Made by a program: the position numbers and the translations under genes. Shown piece after piece: positions 61,314 to 64,000 of a DNA stretch of 64,000 bases. Origin of the DNA: Nocardia australiensis. Lineage in GTDB: Bacteria; Actinomycetota; Actinomycetes; Mycobacteriales; Mycobacteriaceae. Where the stretch lies: contig NZ_JAJFZM010000016.1 in assembly GCF_020733705.1 (NCBI RefSeq), forward strand, positions 62,001-126,000. Reading direction: 5' to 3'. Position 1 is the stretch's first letter. The number at the start of each line of letters is the position of its first letter. Under the pieces are notes generated by a model. It had not been told where the DNA came from. It did no database searches and saw nothing but the letters and a program-made list of their open reading frames with translations.

Positions 61314-62897
61314 GTGCCCTACGTTGTTACGCAGTCCTGCTGCAGCGACGCGTCGTGCGTGTACGCCTGTCCGGTCAACTGCATCCATCCGACGCCGGAC
61401 GAGCCGGAATTCCTGAGCGCGGACATGCTCTACGTCGATCCGCAGGCATGTGTGGACTGCGGCGCGTGCGCGAGTGCCTGCCCGGTGGACGCGATCACCT
61501 CGTCGAAGAAGCTGACCGATGAGCAGAAGCCGTTCATCGAGATCAACGCCAACTTCTATCGGCAGTCGCGTCCGCGTCCGCTGCTGGCGAAGCCGGTGCC
61601 CGCGGCCGAAATTCACGCCGAACGCCAACCCTTGCGGGTGGCGATCATCGGCTCGGGTCCCTCGGCCATGTACGCGGCCGACGAGTTGCTGACCCAGCCC
61701 GACGTATCGGTGACGGTGTTCGATCGCCTGCCGGTGCCCTACGGCCTGGCTCGCCACGGTGTCGCACCGGACCACGGCAAGACCAGACAGGTGAGCGAGC
61801 TTTTCGACGTCATATCGGCACAGCCCGGCTTCGGGTCGTACCTGAATCTCGAGGTGGGTAAGCATATTTCGCATAAGGAGCTGCTCGAACACTTCCATGC
61901 GGTGATCTACGCGGTCGGTGCGTCCACCGACCGCAAGCTCGGCATTCCGGGGGAGGGGCTGGCGGGCAACGTGTCCGCCACCGACTTCGTCGCCTGGTAC
62001 AACGGGCATCCCGATCATGCGGGCGACACCTTCGACCTCTCGCAGCGCTGCGCGGTGATTGTCGGCAACGGCAACGTCGCGCTCGACGTGGCGCGCATTC
62101 TCACCAGTGATCCGGAGACCCTGACGGGCACCGATATCGCGCCGTACGCGCTGCGGACGTTGCGGGACAGCAAGATCGAGGAAGTCGTCATCCTCGGCCG
62201 ACGCGGCCCCGCCGAATCCGCTTTCACCGTCCCGGAATTCGTCGGATTGCTCGGTGCCGATGTCGATATCGCCATCGAGGGTGGGTTGCCCGAACCGTCT
62301 GCGGGCCAGCCGTATCAGGTCGAACAGAAGCTGCGACTGCTGCACAGCGTGGCCGCTCGTCCGTTCGGCGCGCGCAAGCGAATCGTCTTCCGGTATCTGG
62401 CCGCACCGACCGAGATTCTCGGTACCGACGAGGTGACCGGCGTCGAGGTGAGTCGCAACGAGCTTGTCACCGACGCCGATGGTCGTGTCCGTGCCGTGGC
62501 CACCGGTGCAACCGATCGACTGGAAACCGGCGTCGTACTCACGTCGGTGGGCTACCGCGGTGTTCCATTGCCGGGCTTGCCATTCGATGATCGGGCCGCG
62601 GTGATTCCCAACCTCGACGGTCGCGTCTTGGAGCAATCCGGCGGCGCGGTGCTGCCTGGCGCGTATGTCACTGGCTGGATCAAGCGCGGCCCCACCGGTT
62701 TCATCGGCACCAACAAGTCGTGTGCGCAAGAGACAGTGCGGCAGCTGGCCGATGATTTCAATGCCGGTCGCTTGTGTGAACCACACAGCAGCGCAAAGGA
62801 ATTCGATCGTCTGGTGCGTAACCGCCGGCCCGCGGTCCTTGCGGCGGGCGCGGTTGCCCACCGTAGCGGGGTCCGCAGGCTGCTGGTCCGTAGTTGA
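61314..62897 (+). CDS. fprB: Ferredoxin / ferredoxin-NADP reductase fusion (FprB-like)
   Basis: 527 residues from GTG 61314, directly after the diiron gene. N-terminal 7Fe-type ferredoxin: QSCCSDASCVYACPVNCIHP and CVDCGACASACPVDAI. FAD part: LRVAIIGSGPSAMYAADELL, PYGLARHGVAPDH. NADP part: CAVIVGNGNVALDVARIL and ILGRRGPAESAFT. C-terminal VTGWIKRGPTGFIGTNK. Same layout as M. tuberculosis FprB. Probably feeds electrons to the AurF-like partner. Confidence 0.93.
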   Translation: MPYVVTQSCCSDASCVYACPVNCIHPTPDEPEFLSADMLYVDPQACVDCGACASACPVDAITSSKKLTDEQKPFIEINANFYRQSRPRPLLAKPVPAAEIHAERQPLRVAIIGSGPSAMYAADELLTQPDVSVTVFDRLPVPYGLARHGVAPDHGKTRQVSELFDVISAQPGFGSYLNLEVGKHISHKELLEHFHAVIYAVGASTDRKLGIPGEGLAGNVSATDFVAWYNGHPDHAGDTFDLSQRCAVIVGNGNVALDVARILTSDPETLTGTDIAPYALRTLRDSKIEEVVILGRRGPAESAFTVPEFVGLLGADVDIAIEGGLPEPSAGQPYQVEQKLRLLHSVAARPFGARKRIVFRYLAAPTEILGTDEVTGVEVSRNELVTDADGRVRAVATGATDRLETGVVLTSVGYRGVPLPGLPFDDRAAVIPNLDGRVLEQSGGAVLPGAYVTGWIKRGPTGFIGTNKSCAQETVRQLADDFNAGRLCEPHSSAKEFDRLVRNRRPAVLAAGAVAHRSGVRRLLVRS

Positions 62898-62946
62898 TCA
62901 CCAGCTGCTGAGAACGCCGCGAAGGCGGTAAGGTCCGAGAGGTCGT

Positions 62947-62999
62947 CGGCACCTCGGTGTTCGGTCACGCGATGAGGGCGTGTTCGGGCCGAGGTGCCG
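62947..62999. other. Eleven-base inverted repeat after fprB
   Basis: CGGCACCTCGG (62947-62957) and CCGAGGTGCCG (62989-62999), 31 bases between. The loop carries GTGTTCGG twice. Lies 50 bases after fprB and before the SDR remnant; could be a terminator-like stem, but no T run follows. Confidence 0.5.
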
Positions 63000-63018
63000 C
63001 GCCTGTTTCATCGGTCGA

Positions 63019-63171
63019 TCACTGAGCCGCGAACCCACCGTCGATCGCGAGCGCCGCGCCGGTCACGAGCGCCCACGTGCGCCGACGAAGGGCCATTGCT
63101 CTACCGACTCCTGAGCTTGCGCCGGTGATGAGCACGACCTGCTCCGCGAACCGTCTAGCGATCGTTGTCAA
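63019..63171 (-). pseudogene. Short-chain dehydrogenase remnant with large internal deletion
   Basis: The minus strand gives the first strand and cofactor loop of an SDR (RFAEQVVLITGASSGVGRAMAL) joined directly to an SDR C-terminus (VTGAALAIDGGFAAQ-stop). About 200 residues including the catalytic Ser-Tyr-Lys are missing. Only a TTG start is available. Confidence 0.75.
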
Positions 63172-63718
63172 ATCCCTTCTGGTTCTTGCTATTCGCTCGG
63201 ATCCGGTCCTGAGTCCCGTGCTGTCCTGACCGCATCGCTGGATCCAAGTCAAGCCGGTAGGACAGAGGGGTGCTAGCGGAAAATGGCCGTCACATTTGAT
63301 GTGTCATATTTTGCGGGTCAGTACGGCCGTGCCATTAAAAATGGTGCGGTCGTACCGTAAGGAGCGCACTCCTGGCAACGGCTTAGTTACCGACCGGTTG
63401 GTGTGCGTTGTCCAAGTCTGGATGGTCGCGATCGAGTGGCCTCGGCCGTCGCGCTGGAAGCGTTCGTTGATCGCTGTGAAGTAGCGGAATCGCGCACACG
63501 ACAGGCGAATCGCCGTCGCTCCGGGTTTTAATCAGACTTGTTCGACCGTTCTACCTGCGCAAACACTGGATGATCAACGATGGCGAAATTTTTCATATCA
63601 ATTCGACATCCGTAATCGCCAGTAAGCAGTTAACCTGTGGGGGCTGTTTGGAAGACGACCGCGGCCACATGGTTCTCCTGTGTGATGGACGTGGTCACGG
63701 TGCGTTGACGGGATAGCA
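63172..63718. other. Gene-poor stretch before the last gene
   Basis: About 550 bases with lower GC. Apart from the RNA hairpin pair at 63321-63373, a 62-residue frame at 63296-63484 crosses the hairpin and has no ribosome site, so I do not call it. AT-rich parts near 63580-63600 could hold a promoter. Confidence 0.35.
63321..63373 (+). ncRNA. Strong strand-specific RNA hairpin pair (possible structured RNA)
   Basis: GTACGGCCGTGCCATT (63321-63336), loop AAA, AATGGTGCGGTCGTAC (63340-63355): all 16 positions pair in the plus-strand RNA, three as G-U; on the other strand those become mismatches. A second stem AGGAG-CGCA-CTCCT (63360-63373) follows four bases later. No coding gene runs through with confidence. 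It is 350 bases before the second Hsp70-like gene. Confidence 0.4.
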
Positions 63719-64000
63719 ATGACTTTTGGCGTGGGTTTCAGCATCGGTTCAGTGAACTCCGTATCGGCCTCGATGATCGACGATCGTCCCCGGCCTTCGG
63801 TGCGCACCCGACGCACTTCGGTGACGTTCGACAGCGTCGGCGGCATTCGAATCGGTGGAATTCCCCAATTCAGCATGGCGATCAGCGATTTCGCCGATCT
63901 GGCGCAGGACCCGGACTCGGTAGTGGTCGGTGGCCGGATATGGTCACCCGCGAATCTGGTGGCCGCAGTGGTCAACGGCATGCTCGACCTGGTCGATCCC
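63719..64000 (+). CDS. Second Hsp70-like ATPase-domain protein, cut by the window edge
   Basis: ATG 63719; open to the last base (94 codons seen). N-terminus FGVGFSIGSVNSVSASMIDD aligns with GLGLSIGTVNTISALAQEG of the gene at 59003; then RTRRTSVTFDSVGGIRIGGIPQFS corresponds to its TRRTTLTFDSTGTARVGMMP, and ISDFADLAQDPDSVVVGGRIWSPANLVA to its EFADLTQ...SADLVA. So two paralogues flank the diiron/ferredoxin pair. Confidence 0.75.
   Translation, partial: MTFGVGFSIGSVNSVSASMIDDRPRPSVRTRRTSVTFDSVGGIRIGGIPQFSMAISDFADLAQDPDSVVVGGRIWSPANLVAAVVNGMLDLVDP

Overview
The window is high-GC actinobacterial DNA with GTG/TTG starts, ATGA/GTGA gene overlaps and leaderless promoters. Gene content and order point to a Nocardia-type member of the Mycobacteriales. 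Long stretches follow the known Mycobacterium tuberculosis order proA-moxR-VWA-nadD-rsfS-gpgP-octT-degV, then comEA-comEC-holA-rpsT and the ATP-grasp/alpha-E/transglutaminase trio, then lepA, a GH15 glucosidase and the sulfate transporter subI-cysT-cysW-cysA. Assignments rest on reading the proteins and motifs by eye; no database search was run. Layout: 1-5000 is a compact operon of an NDK-like protein, an AfsA-like hotdog protein, a nitroreductase and a UbiA-type prenyltransferase, facing an O-methyltransferase; it looks like a small specialised-metabolite locus cut by the left edge. 5200-7400 has a 2-hydroxyacid dehydrogenase preceded by an unannotated 23-codon cysteine-containing microgene, and a stand-alone LigD-type polymerase domain. 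7550-10250 is accessory: four overlapping small genes of unknown function opposite a large HTH regulator. 10350-15520 carries a RecQ helicase with a phosphoribosyltransferase-like tail, a membrane protein, RtcB and a ribokinase. 15750-25290 is the conserved proA-to-degV block. 25289-29871 is an inserted accessory block: a truncated SnoaL-like gene, an FAD hydroxylase with divergent TetR regulator, a secreted alpha/beta hydrolase and a LexA-like repressor. 30004-43400 returns to the conserved block, with a duplicated helix-hairpin-helix gene between comEA and comEC, remnants near 37.4-37.8 kb, and a solitary CRISPR-repeat-like hairpin before an aquaporin. 43400-58570 runs from a PemK-like protein and lepA through a repeat-rich protein plus dynamin-like GTPase pair, GH15, two very small membrane proteins and an M48 peptidase to the sulfate transporter operon. 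58570-64000 has two Hsp70-like ATPase-domain proteins bracketing an AurF-type diiron protein and a ferredoxin-ferredoxin reductase, plus an SDR remnant and a strong strand-specific RNA hairpin. Working themes: the sulfate operon is headed by a leaderless leader peptide ending His-Cys-Arg-stop (probable cysteine attenuation), and its cysT-cysW junction contains two 71-bp tandem units, each making a 24-codon ORF chained by ATGA overlaps. Similar tiny coupling ORFs sit at nadD-rsfS and in front of holA. These micro-ORFs, the 6193-6264 microgene and the comEA/comEC duplication are the least ordinary things here.
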